From Torymus aiolomorphi (Eukaryota > Arthropoda > Insecta > Hymenoptera > Torymidae): DNA of 64,000 bases. The notes beneath the pieces were generated by a model, which was not told where the DNA came from, searched no databases, and saw nothing but the letters and a program-made list of their open reading frames with translations. A program made the translations under genes and the position numbers. Shown here in pieces: positions 23,252 through 32,146 of this stretch (positions are counted from its first letter, which is position 1; every line of letters starts with the position of its first letter). The DNA lies in NCBI GenBank assembly GCA_036365515.1, contig CM070874.1, forward strand, positions 216,536,942-216,600,941, written 5' to 3'.

Positions 23252-24092
23252 TTTGAGATCAAATAATTGGACTAGTAACGAATTGACTAGTTATGGAGAC
23301 GAGATGAAGCCTTAAAATTAAAATTCGTATTTCTTTATCAAAAAAATTTTTCTTAATGTTCATTTTTGCATAATTAGATCTTAAAATCTTTAAAAATTAT
23401 CTTTTTGGTCTTAACCAAATTTTTTTTTTTGGGACTCGGAAGGTATTGCATCTGAGCACTTCAAGTATAAACTTTATTTTTCTTTAGTATCAATCCCTGC
23501 TATTTTAAATTTAAGTTTTCAATAAAAGTTCAATTAAAAAGCTATTTCCAAAACTTAAATTCAACTGTCACTGCACACTGACATAATATACTAAATGTTT
23601 ACTTCCAAATCAGTTCATGAATGCAAAAAATGGAAACTAAGAAGAACACTTTATATACAGAAGGTGCTGATATCACAGTGGTTCCCAGGCGGAAATGCTC
23701 TTCTACAATAAAAATTCAAATAAGTTTATAACTGATATTAGCAGATTATAAAGTCAGGATTTGAGACTTTTATAAAAGTTTAAAACTGTTATAAATAGTT
23801 ATAAATAGTTATTTACTTTTATAAGTTTTTTGGATCGTCGTAAAAATTTGAATCTTTGATCAGTAAAAGAAGTTAGTAACTGATAATAACTTTTACGAAT
23901 GTTTACTATTTTGTACTAATTGAAATTTATAATTATTTGTATTTTGGAATCGCCATATTAATAAAATTTCTTTCTTACAAAAAGTGAATGATTAATAAAC
24001 TTTTTGAAACTATTAATAACTATTATTACTAAATGAAAAACCGCTGCCAATATATTGGCACGTAGCTTCCTCCAAATGAATTTATCACTAAT
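23252..24092. other. Spacer, possible remnant of BEL 5' region
   Basis: No gene or LTR copy was recognised. The last part (24,033-24,085) holds the repeat shared in opposite orientation with 150-228. Confidence 0.4.
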
Positions 24093-25416
24093 CAATAAGC
24101 ACTCTCTACAAATGGTAATAATTTTTTTTCATGACTGTACAAATAATAATATTGTTAATAAAACTTTCTACGAAAGTATAAAATAAGGCAAGTATAGAAG
24201 TTTTTTCTGTATAATCTATAAAATAATATTTTTGATTTTTTAAAAGAAGTCAAATAAATACTATAGTAAAAAAGTCTTTTACTTCTTTGAGTCAATGTAT
24301 GCTCAACAAATTATATGTAAGTACATTCAAATTGTTCACTGCAAATCAAACAAACGAAAGTTGTGAAATCAATTATCGATAGTCAAGTAATACAAACCAT
24401 TCTCCGAAAAACTGTATGACTATGTTCTCAGAAATGTATTCAAATTTCTTCATTCTTCTATACAAATTAAACACAAGAAAGTACTGAAATCAATTAATTA
24501 TAGTCAAGTGCCGGCCATAAGAACTTTTCGTACCTCGCATGTAAAATTACATTTTACGCCCACGTTGTAACTTTAAAATTATTCAGCCAGCGGACATAAA
24601 GTGCTACATAACGCCCAAGAGGCCCAATAGCTCACACAGCTCCTACAAAACTTTATAGTACTTACGTACTTTACGCTCGTGTGGGCGAAAATTATTTTAA
24701 TTATATAACTATAATGCCTTCTTTTTATTTCTAAAATTCATAAGAATTTTTTCAGGTATTTACGAAAAGTAAAAGCCTACATAAAAAAATTACATAATTA
24801 CCAACACATCACTATTTTTCATTATTCCACCTCAATTTTGAACTTTCTATAATATTACGCATCTAGGAAGGATAAGAGAAGTCTAGAGCTACTCTAGCAG
24901 GGGTGGTCCTCCGATCTCCCGTACATACTTGCCGGGCCTGACGGTTTGTCGGTAAAATGTAATTTTACATGCGAGGTACGAAAAGTTCTGATGGCCAGTA
25001 CTTGACTATAATTAATTGATTTCAGTACTTTCTTGTGTTTAATTTGTATAGAAGAATGAAGAAATTTGAATACATTTCTGAGAACATAGTCATACAGTTT
25101 TTCGGAGAATGGTTTGCATTACTTGACTATCGATAATTGATTTCACAACTTTCGTTTGTTTGATTTGCAGTGAACAATTTGAATGTACTTACATATAATT
25201 TGTTGAGCATACATTGACTCAAAGAAGTAAAAGACTTTTTTACTATAGTATTTATTTGACTTCCTTTAAAAAATCAAAAATATTATTTTATAGATTATAC
25301 AGAAAAAACTTCTATACTTGCCTTATTTTATACTTTCGTAGAAAGTTTTATTAACAATATTATTATTTGTACAGTCATGAAAAAAAATTATTACCATTTG
25401 TAGAGAGTGCTTATTG
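24093..25416. mobile_element. 1.3-kb foldback element with ~465-bp arms
   Basis: Left arm 24093-24557 and right arm 24953-25416 are reverse complements at high identity (CAATAAGCACTCTCTACAAA at the outer edge, CGCATGTAAAATTACATTTT at the inner edge). The 395-bp loop has no ORF. The loop edge contains TTTACGCCC and TACTTTACGCTCGTG motifs resembling those in the 10-12 kb intron repeat. No clear target duplication was found. Confidence 0.85.
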
Positions 25417-25548
25417 AATAGATGAGATCAGAATAAATAAAAGGACTATAGACAAATTGTGTTGTAAGAATATATTTAAAAAATTAGTTTTTTAGGAACG
25501 TGTTGATTGTTTTGAAAAAATATTTACGCTATCTCATTAAAGTTTTTG

Positions 25549-25630
25549 GTACAGAGGGAGAGAGAGAGAGGGAAGAAAGAGAGGGTGGGAGAGTTTAGTA
25601 AATAAAGTTTGTTAAGTATAAAACTATGTA
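25549..25630 (+). repeat. Direct repeat flanking the Polinton, left copy
   Basis: The block from GGTACAGAGGGAGAGAG through GAAGAAAGAG to TTGTTAAGTATAAAACTAT occurs here and again in the same orientation at 41401-41484. Both copies lie outside the terminal repeats. See the finding on Polinton flanks. Confidence 0.75.
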
Positions 25631-25694
25631 GAATAGTAACCAAACTTATTCTTGCCTATAAGTTTTTACTTTTGTAAAAAATTTTTTTAGAGAT

Positions 25695-26030
25695 AGTAGG
25701 TGAGCTATATAACTCCCGGCTCACTTACCCTCTGAGCTGGCGCTCGGTCGGTAAGGTAGAGCGCTACCTTGCCGGTGGATGGTAATTGCAGGGAGGCCTA
25801 TGACCCAACTCTACCTTACCGACAGTCTACCGACAGTTGATAACCCAAATGCTATATATACTATATATACTATACTATATATACTATATATACTATACTA
25901 TACTATACTATATACTCTATATGCTATATATACTATATATGATATATATACTATATATGCTATGTATACTATATCCGAATTTCCATGCTGCAATTTGAAT
26001 ATCGCGCCACCGAGAGTTCCGCGCGCTCCA
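25695..26030 (+). repeat. Polinton left terminal inverted repeat
   Basis: About 336 bp matching the right end in inverse orientation. It includes a GGTAAGGTAGAGCGCTACC palindromic unit and an A/T dinucleotide-rich tract (CTATATATACTATATATAC, about 25,851-25,975), and ends near GCGCGCTCCA. Confidence 0.85.
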
Positions 26031-26305
26031 TTATCATCAATCGATAACCCCAACTCTACCTTACCTGCAGTCGATAACCCTACGATATCGGCAGAGTACG
26101 TAGCCACACATTATCATATATGCTAATTTTTTATTTTAATCTTTTATAATTTTCATGTTGAGGCATAGAATTGGTATTCGTGGAATACTTTTGAGAATAT
26201 TTTTTCCATTTTGAATCCTCTTTTTTTTCTCCTGTTCAATAAGAGGAGCGTTTAAACTTGAGTTTTGACCCATCTTCTTCGACTTCAGGGACACGAATGA
26301 AGCAT

Positions 26306-26794
26306 CTACTCCCAATCCATGGATGCCTTGCAATTTTCGTAGAATTTTTTCAGTAGTTTTACGTTATGAAGCGCGCAGTTGGTTTTGTAGGCACCCTCGT
26401 CGTGTGGGCACACTGTTACAAGCTTGATCTTGTCCAGCGGTGGAAAACCCATCTCTGACACATCGTGAACGTTGAATTTGAAACGTTCGAGCCATTTTTT
26501 CTTGATGGAGCCCATAACGAGTACTTGAGTGGCATCGTGTAGACATTCTCGAAGAACACTTCCGATGTCGGTGTAGGGACGGTCTCCTGAATTCCAAGAA
26601 ATGCCATGATAGAACTGCTTCAACCATCTATTTTCGCCCTTATACTTATCGGTGAGGCGTTTCCAAGGAAAAGGCTCCTTGAAGAGAAAGATCAGAGGTT
26701 GGTCGTCATCATCCAATGGGACTATTGCCAATTCTTTCAAAACGAAATCATTACCGAGCTGTTTGAAGCCCTACATATCGACAATGTACTTCAT
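26306..26794 (-). pseudogene. Terminal DVQGF-type Polinton gene, left paralogue
   Basis: The frame from ATG at 26794 (MKYIVDM) meets TAG at 26771-26773 and then stays open for 155 codons to 26306. The plus-strand ORF near the other Polinton end (38449) matches it along its length: VDM/VDVQ-GFK, FVLKELAIV/FVFKEVAIA, NRWLKQFYHGISWNSG/NRWLELNYHGIPWSSG. There the stop position is Gln. So the lesion is probably a single C-to-T change. Function unknown. The opening V-D-x-x-GF followed by a K-E-x-A strand and a late Cys-His-rich end (VCPHDEGAYKTNCALHN) vaguely recalls an RNase H-fold nuclease, but key residues were not established. Confidence 0.7.
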
Positions 26795-26862
26795 TTCGTC
26801 ACGACTGTCGGGACTATACTGAACGTCGTGCAGCAGGATTCTTTGGTCGTATTCTCAGAAAT

Positions 26863-28080
26863 TTAGACGAGTTTCTTCACATCTCCGCTAACAGGATTGT
26901 ACTGGACAATGCGATCGTGTAAAATGAGACAGTAAGCCGATGTTACAGCGGGAAAATTATCTCTCGCTTCAAATTCCAAACGAACGTCTACGGGTGCACT
27001 CTTCAGAGATTCGTTCTGCTTACAGCAATCGATGACGACGAGTGGCGCGTGAGTGAGATAATCGATTTTTTCAAGATAGACTCGGAATCTTTACCGTAGT
27101 ATGACTTCTGAAAATTAGCGTACACATCATATAATACGGCATACTGATTACGTGTTACATCTAGATTGAGATTTCCATATGGATAGCATTGCGAATTGAG
27201 AAAGAGTTTTACACTGCTGATGTTGCAGTGATCGAAGCGACTAGCATTCTCAGTTCTCTGACCTTTTTGATTCGTCTGAAAGGCTTGAATAACGAAGCGA
27301 GGTTTCTCCAGCTGGTTAGATGTTTTGACAGTCCACACATGCTTCGACGTAGTTGGTAGAAGTGGATACTCAAACAACTCCCACGTGTGAAAACTCATGC
27401 TAATTGGCCGATCCTTTACTATGTAGCCGAGCAAACGAATTTTGTGTTTGTCCGCGACTACAACATAGGGCATGAGCCATTCAACACGATTGAGTTCAAT
27501 TTTGAATTCGTCGTATATTTGCGTTTGCTTAACGGCATTCAAATCATTCCTCGATCTGGTGAATATGAGCTCATGCTTCGTGTCGAGGACTATTTTGCGA
27601 TAGTCTTCGGTAAAACCCATAATCATACTCAGAGGAATGGATACGTCAAAGTAGCCATCATCGTTATACATGTTCAACGTTTCCTCAACGTCGAGCCAAC
27701 CAGCATTCTCCATTATCCAATTTCGACAGGGATTGAGCGATACCAATCCTTTCATGAGACTCGTTAAACCTACATTTTTACATCTGTCGATTTCGATGGC
27801 ATTGATCTCATAGCGAATTTCTTCGAACAAGTCACAGATGGCGTTGTTAACAAGCTTTTGTTCTTTCTACAGCACTTCCATCAGTTTTAGTCAGTCTTCC
27901 ACATACATGTAGCGAGCTGTGAGACGGTAGAAGGCACAAATCTTGATGCTGAATAGATATACGTATTTCATCGCTGTTGTTGAAAGCGGAAGACGTGTAG
28001 GGTTGATGCGCATGAATTTCATAGTGCGCCACCGATTCGTCAAATTCAACGGCTCTCTGAATGTTCAAAACTTCTTCCAT
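26863..28080 (-). pseudogene. Polinton major capsid protein (double jelly-roll)
   Basis: The gene starts at ATG 28080 (MEEVLNIQRAVEFDES). The first frame runs to about 27,850. The main frame (27003-27830) carries FEEIRYEINAIEIDRCKNVG, PLSMIMGFTEDYRKI, WLMPYVVVADKHKIRLL and SSVKLFLNSQCYPYGNLNLD. A second shift near 27,060 leads into the last block, ending at TAA 26863-26865. The order and content are those of the hexon-like major capsid protein of insect Polintons, which would form capsomers with the minor capsid protein. Two frameshifts make this copy non-functional. A GGGTATATAAGC box lies 150 bp upstream at 28231-28242. Confidence 0.8.
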
Positions 28081-28230
28081 TATTCTTTCGCATACAACAG
28101 AAAAATACACACGTTATCCTCCACCAGGATCGCGGATTCTTAATCCAAAGTTTTCCAGGAACCGAACGCTTTGACGTGTTAGAGCTTTGACTGCTCGTTG
28201 ACGAGTGATCGTTGGCCGACATGACGGTCT

Positions 28231-28242
28231 GCTTATATACCC
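28231..28242 (-). promoter_or_regulatory. TATA box of major capsid gene
   Basis: On the minus strand reads AGGGTATATAAGC. The same GGGTATATAAG form recurs ahead of several other Polinton genes. It lies about 150 bp upstream of the ATG, farther than at the other genes. Confidence 0.5.
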
Positions 28243-28274
28243 TCTTCCTACCTTACCCGTATAAACAACACCCA

Positions 28275-28961
28275 TCAAGCTTGCTTGATGTGAAGTCTAA
28301 TTGTTACAGTTTCTCCTCGAAAATTAACCAAATTTCTGTCTTGATCCACTATACGCAATTGCAAATGGTCAATAGTCTTAACTGTGATTGGCAGATAGAT
28401 GACTTGCGATGGAACCTCGATTATTTTATACCCTGGTGGTACTGCTGGAAAGAATTCGAGTATCGTGTGCACTCTTAGTTCGTTTATATAGGCGCCAGCT
28501 GTCACGTTGCACTCCACTCTCAGAGCATTAATTTTGAGAATGCTCACGGGTAGATCGGAACTGTGAGTGATGTTTGGTTCGAGACTGCGTTGAGCGAAAC
28601 CCAACAACTTGCCTATAGAATCCGGTGGTCGAAAATCGACTTGATGAGTACACTTGATTTCACTGCGTAGAGTGTTGTTATTTGGCTTTATATTGATTAG
28701 TATGCCCTTGGGTGAGAGAAATTCGTGTAAATAGCTCTCTATGTCTTCGATTTCATAACTGCCAGTAGGCAAAATAACTATCTCTTTATCCACGTAAAAC
28801 CTGTTATTACCCTCATCGATGTTGGGTATGGAGTTAAAAGATAAAAGTTCTACCAGACCGAGAACATAGCTCTTATTTCGCGAGAGTTCAATTGGAGGAA
28901 AGTATTGCGCTTCGAGTAGCGCCGAAGTACCCGAAAGACTCAAAGTCAGTGAATCTGCCAT
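28275..28961 (-). CDS. Polinton minor capsid (penton-like) protein
   Basis: Open frame of 228 codons from MADSLTLSLSGTSALL (ATG at 28961) to TGA at 28275; an upstream in-frame extension is likely untranslated, since the TATA box lies inside it. It is rich in beta-strand-like segments (YVLGLVELLSFNSIPNI, NNRFYVDKEIVILPTGSYEI, VIYLPITVKTIDHLQLRIVDQ). Position next to the major capsid gene, size and composition fit the single-jelly-roll penton protein of Polintons. In a virion it would occupy the fivefold vertices. This frame is uninterrupted, unlike its neighbours. Confidence 0.7.
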   Translation of the reverse strand: MADSLTLSLSGTSALLEAQYFPPIELSRNKSYVLGLVELLSFNSIPNIDEGNNRFYVDKEIVILPTGSYEIEDIESYLHEFLSPKGILINIKPNNNTLRSEIKCTHQVDFRPPDSIGKLLGFAQRSLEPNITHSSDLPVSILKINALRVECNVTAGAYINELRVHTILEFFPAVPPGYKIIEVPSQVIYLPITVKTIDHLQLRIVDQDRNLVNFRGETVTIRLHIKQA

Positions 28962-28987
28962 GATATAGAGAATGCGCAGTTCACCCT

Positions 28988-29000
28988 CCCCCTTATATAC
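28988..29000 (-). promoter_or_regulatory. TATA box of minor capsid gene
   Basis: On the minus strand reads GTATATAAGGGGG, about 30-40 bp upstream of the ATG at 28961. This spacing decides the choice of start. It lies within or at the end of the protease ORF. Confidence 0.55.
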
Positions 29001-30126
29001 GTTTGAGACTGTTGCACAGAAACTGCAAGCACAAATGGCCGTAATTGTAAGTGTTGAAATTCTGATACCTCTCGTGATTGTACTTGACTCTGTCAACTCC
29101 AAGGTACAGCATCAAATCGAGAGGAGGTTGAAGATCGCCAAAACTATCAAAGTATACAACGTCTTCAGCTCGTTTTCGATAAGCCACCCAATGAGTTCCA
29201 GGACCACTTGCATCATGAAGATTGATTATGGCTGATTCGCGATAATGTGGGCCGGTAGATGGCAGTGCGTTACGCATAAATACACCGCGAAAATTTGGAA
29301 TTTTTAACTCTCTTGCATACTTGAGCAAATCATGATCGATGAGAGCACGATCGGGTAGTTTTATTTTGAAGTTTTTAGTCTGAATACCCAGTCCCATCTT
29401 GTGCGGTTTTAGATACAATCCATTACCCGCATTCTCTATAACCCTATTGTGTCTCTGAGTCTCCTCTAATTGTAGCTTTGCAGCTTGAGAATCGTTAACA
29501 GCTTTCGCGATTCCAGCAGCCCCACCTGCAAGAGCTCCAGCAGCGCTCAAACCGGCAAACAGAGGAACGAGAAAAGGTAGAAATCCACCTACTTTTGCGG
29601 GCACTGGTAGTATTCGAGGAATAATGATATTCTGCTTACCCCCAGCTTTCTTGACTGCTTCGCCAGCACCCTTCAGAGCAGATTTGATGACCTTCTTGGC
29701 AGATTTTCACGAGACCATAGATTTCTTCGCCATCTTGACTATGTTTTTCAGAGAAATAGATAGTTTCTTACTACCCATGCCGAATTTTCTCTTCAACTTC
29801 ATGGCGTTCGTGATAGCGTATGCAGCCATTTTTTCACCTACTCCAGCGTCTCTCGAGGTAACTCTTCCCCAAGCTTTGTCCGCAAGAACTTTGTCTGCAG
29901 CGTTTCTAACTCCAATATTTTCTCGATTCTGCGAGTATACTATACCGTGCTTCTTACAGGCTGTGTCGAGAGAGTTAATTCCTGAATCTTCTCTAGCCAA
30001 ACGTTTCGCTAATTTGGTTCCTGGTCCACAGTACTGATAACCCGGGATGTGAAGTTCAACTGGAAGACTGTTAAGAAATTTATTCACGAGACCACGACCT
30101 TTCTTTCGTCTATGTACAATCATCAC
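28993..30126 (-). pseudogene. PLA2-like / membrane peptide / cysteine protease fusion
   Basis: One frame from ATG 30126 to the stop at 28993, broken only by TGA at 29707-29709. Residues 1-75 are a parvovirus-type phospholipase A2-like module (ELHIPGYQYCGPGTKLAKRL, then DTACKKHGIVYS). After the stop come a Gly/Ala-rich hydrophobic stretch (PFLVPLFAGLSAAGALAGG) and an adenovirus-type maturation protease (GPGTHWVAY with His, VYFDSFG with Asp, YNYGHLCLQF). Two catalytic positions look lost: the PLA2 His-Asp pair reads His-Gly (codon 29944-29946) and the protease Cys before Gly reads Tyr (codon 29041-29043). In the intact family this protein would help membrane escape and cleave capsid precursors. 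Dead here. Confidence 0.8.
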
Positions 30127-30160
30127 ACGTCGGTGGTTATCTAACGACTGATGGTGTGCG

Positions 30161-30188
30161 GGGTATATAAGCCTCTATTTATACCCCA
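30161..30188. promoter_or_regulatory. Overlapping divergent TATA boxes
   Basis: Plus strand GGGTATATAAGCC (30161) faces the ATPase start 50 bp downstream. Minus strand GGGGTATAAATAG (30188-30176) faces the PLA2/protease start 50 bp downstream. The two boxes interlock as an inverted pair around GCCTC, so both genes share one compact core promoter region. Confidence 0.65.
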
Positions 30189-30210
30189 CGTCGCTATCCA
30201 GACAGCACAC

Positions 30211-30912
30211 ATGAACTTTCAAACGCAATCTCTCAAGCTCCCGGTGGTGAACTTTGACGCCATTGTGGAGGAGGAGAAGAAAACAAAAAGACATGGTGAG
30301 TTGCTTCCAGACAACATACGTGCAATAATCTGCGGTCCATCCAATTGTGGTAAGACCAACAGCTTCCTCACACTCATAACGCATCCTAATGGCCTGAGAT
30401 TCGAGAACATTTACGTTTACTCGAAATCACTGAATCAGTCCAAGTACAGATTTTTAAAGGAGCTTCTGCAACCGATAGATGGCGTTCAATACTTTCCCTT
30501 CAGTGAACACGAGGTCATTGCACCTGACAATGCACTGCCGAATTCCATTATTGTATTCGATGACATAGCATGTGAGAAGCTAGACAATGTTAGAGCGTTC
30601 TTCTGCATGGGCAGACACAAGAATGTGGACTGTTTCTATCTCTGTCAGTCGTACGCTCACGTACCAAAGCATCTGGTGCGAGATAACGTTAATTTGTTGT
30701 TAATATTTCGACAAGACGATATGAATCTCAAACATGTGTACGCGAATCAAGTGTATTCGGATATGAGTTTTGCACGATTCAAAGATTTGTGCTCAAAGTG
30801 CTGGGGTGATGGAGGGCATGGATTTTTCGTGATTGACAAAGACAGGCGCATGAACGGTGGGAGGTATAGAAAGGGTTTCGACTGTTTTGCTATAAATACG
30901 GGATGGATGTAG
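30211..30912 (+). CDS. Polinton genome-packaging ATPase (FtsK/A32-like)
   Basis: Intact ORF from MNFQTQSLKLPVVNFDAI (ATG 30211, 233 codons). Walker A is GPSNCGKTNS (residues about 44-53) and Walker B SIIVFDDIA (about 110-118), followed by a sensor-like FYLCQSYAHVPKHLVRDN and LLLIFRQDD. This is the HerA/FtsK-superfamily ATPase that pumps DNA into the capsid in Polintons, adenovirus-like and NCLDV-like viruses. An upstream in-frame ATG at 30151 precedes the TATA box and is unlikely to be used. No lesion seen. It is one of the few undamaged Polinton genes. Confidence 0.9.
   Translation: MNFQTQSLKLPVVNFDAIVEEEKKTKRHGELLPDNIRAIICGPSNCGKTNSFLTLITHPNGLRFENIYVYSKSLNQSKYRFLKELLQPIDGVQYFPFSEHEVIAPDNALPNSIIVFDDIACEKLDNVRAFFCMGRHKNVDCFYLCQSYAHVPKHLVRDNVNLLLIFRQDDMNLKHVYANQVYSDMSFARFKDLCSKCWGDGGHGFFVIDKDRRMNGGRYRKGFDCFAINTGWM
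30891..30898 (+). promoter_or_regulatory. TATA box, DYVYWDDPNEL gene
   Basis: TATAAATA inside the last codons of the ATPase gene, about 50 bp before the ATG at 30950. Confidence 0.5.
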
Positions 30913-30949
30913 ATATCTACAGTCACTCGTTGAACGTTGAACTGTCAAC

Positions 30950-31793
30950 ATGTCTGAATTTCGACGAGAAAAGAATGTCCTCCACCAGCTTGATAAAGCT
31001 AGGGACGCTATTCGACACAAATACAATTTGTTGAAGCTTTCAAAGGACAATGTGAAGCGAGTGTTGGGAGAAACTTTTCGACCAATCGGTGAGCCGCTTG
31101 AAAAGCTCATAGCCAAACAAGCATTGAGTAGAGCTGTTAAACGCGATGAAAAACGCGATGAAAAATCTATCAAACGCGATGAAGAGTATGATGATATGCA
31201 GGATGATACATTGCAAGCAGCTGATACGTCTTTTGAATCAGCCACGACCCATGATGAAAGCAATGATAGATATTTGCAAATACTCAGTCAAGATCGATAC
31301 GTAGACAAAATTTATGGTGTTCGCAAAGAGAATGGACTATTCATGATTGGTAATTCCCCTATAGACTTGGAGGGTAGCTATATCAATGTGAACGGGGCGA
31401 AGTATGTGGGAACTGATGGTTTACTTAAATTACTTATTACGAAGCAGCCTAGCGAAAGTCAGCTTACTAATGCTGATATGGAGAATTATCGAAAAATACT
31501 TGAAGCATCGTCAGCACACAAGAAACGCTACCAGAGTAATGAAAAGATTCGTTTTCACAACAGCAACAAATTCAAATACATCATTGTTTGAGAAACAAGG
31601 TGCAGGTGTACTGCCGCAATACAAATTGGTAAGAATGAATACGACTATGGACTATGTGTATTGGGACGATCCGAACGAGCTGGTCGAACGCTTGAGATTA
31701 CTTATAGCTGAACAATCACCTGGCAATCCCAGTCACGTGAACGAGATTCACTCGATAATTGAGGAGTTGCGCGAGGGAGGGTATATATATTAG
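30950..31793 (+). pseudogene. Polinton-specific protein with YVYWDDPNEL motif
   Basis: First frame 30950-31591 (MSEFRREKNVLHQLDK) is helical and highly charged with KRDEKRDEKSIKRDEE, then a globular part (YVDKIYGVRKENGLFMIG; KYVGTDGLLKLL). Near 31,580 the frame changes and continues with QYKLVRMNTTMDYVYWDDPN and a clean end (SIIEELREGGYIY, stop 31793). I recognise the second block as a conserved part of a protein found in arthropod Polintons between ATPase and integrase; its function is not known to me. A structural or virion-associated role is likely from its position. One frameshift disables this copy. Confidence 0.65.
31778..31790 (+). promoter_or_regulatory. TATA box, fibre-like gene
   Basis: GGGTATATATATTAG overlaps the stop of the preceding gene and lies about 40 bp before the ATG at 31824. 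Confidence 0.5.
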
Positions 31794-31823
31794 ACGAACC
31801 TTCTCTCTCTTCTCAGTATCACA

Positions 31824-32142
31824 ATGAGCGTCGATGTGTTCGGACGTAAACTGGAGCAAAGCTCCAGTAGAGGCCCACCTGGGGCAGGTTACAAATTCAC
31901 CGCCGACGGTCAATACGACGTTGATAGCAAACGACTCTGCAACGTAGCACAGCCGAAACAGTTGAATGACGCAGTCAATTTGGACTCTTTGCAAATGGAA
32001 TTACACTGTGTACAGGAAGTTACTGCTCGTTTTCGTAGTTATTGACACTTACAGAGCTGATATCGATAAGAAGCTGCAAGAATTTTTCGCCGACGTTCAA
32101 GCTATAAAAGAGGCAACATACGAGCCGTGGAGCACCGAATGA
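31824..32142 (+). pseudogene. Small Polinton protein, fibre-like repeat motif
   Basis: Starts MSVDVFGRKLEQSSSRGPPG. The middle (GYKFTADGQYDVDSKRLCNV then AQPKQLNDAVNLDSL) resembles the turn found in trimeric phage tail fibres, where a D-x-x-x-K-R-L strand is followed by an N-D-A-V-N turn. After about 73 codons the frame ends; another frame carries a helical, coiled-coil-like end (ADIDKKLQEFFADVQ) to TGA at 32140-32142. Recognised as a protein commonly placed upstream of integrase in insect Polintons. The fibre idea is inference from motif and position only. Confidence 0.55.
32103..32110 (+). promoter_or_regulatory. TATA box of integrase gene
   Basis: TATAAAAG lies 37 bp before the integrase ATG at 32147, inside the end of the preceding frame. 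The spacing supports the start choice. Confidence 0.5.
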
Positions 32143-32146
32143 CATT

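Larger units (their letters stand above)
16280..23290 (-). mobile_element. BEL/Pao LTR retrotransposon, interrupted by mariner
   Basis: Read on the minus strand it carries gag (DUF1759-like), zinc knuckles, aspartic protease, reverse transcriptase, Pao-type RNase H, H2C2 zinc-binding integrase and a DUF5641-like tail, then an LTR-like 3' region. This is the BEL/Pao order. A mariner splits the RT/RNase H junction. The internal region has in-frame stops and frameshifts, so the element is not functional. A matching 5' LTR was not found between 23.3 and 24.1 kb, so the 5' end may be truncated. Confidence 0.85.

Noticed and set aside
23600..23700. A BEL 5' LTR or primer site near TGGTTCCCAGGCGG
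   Set aside because: No similarity to the 3' LTR-like region and wrong orientation for a minus-strand element's primer site.
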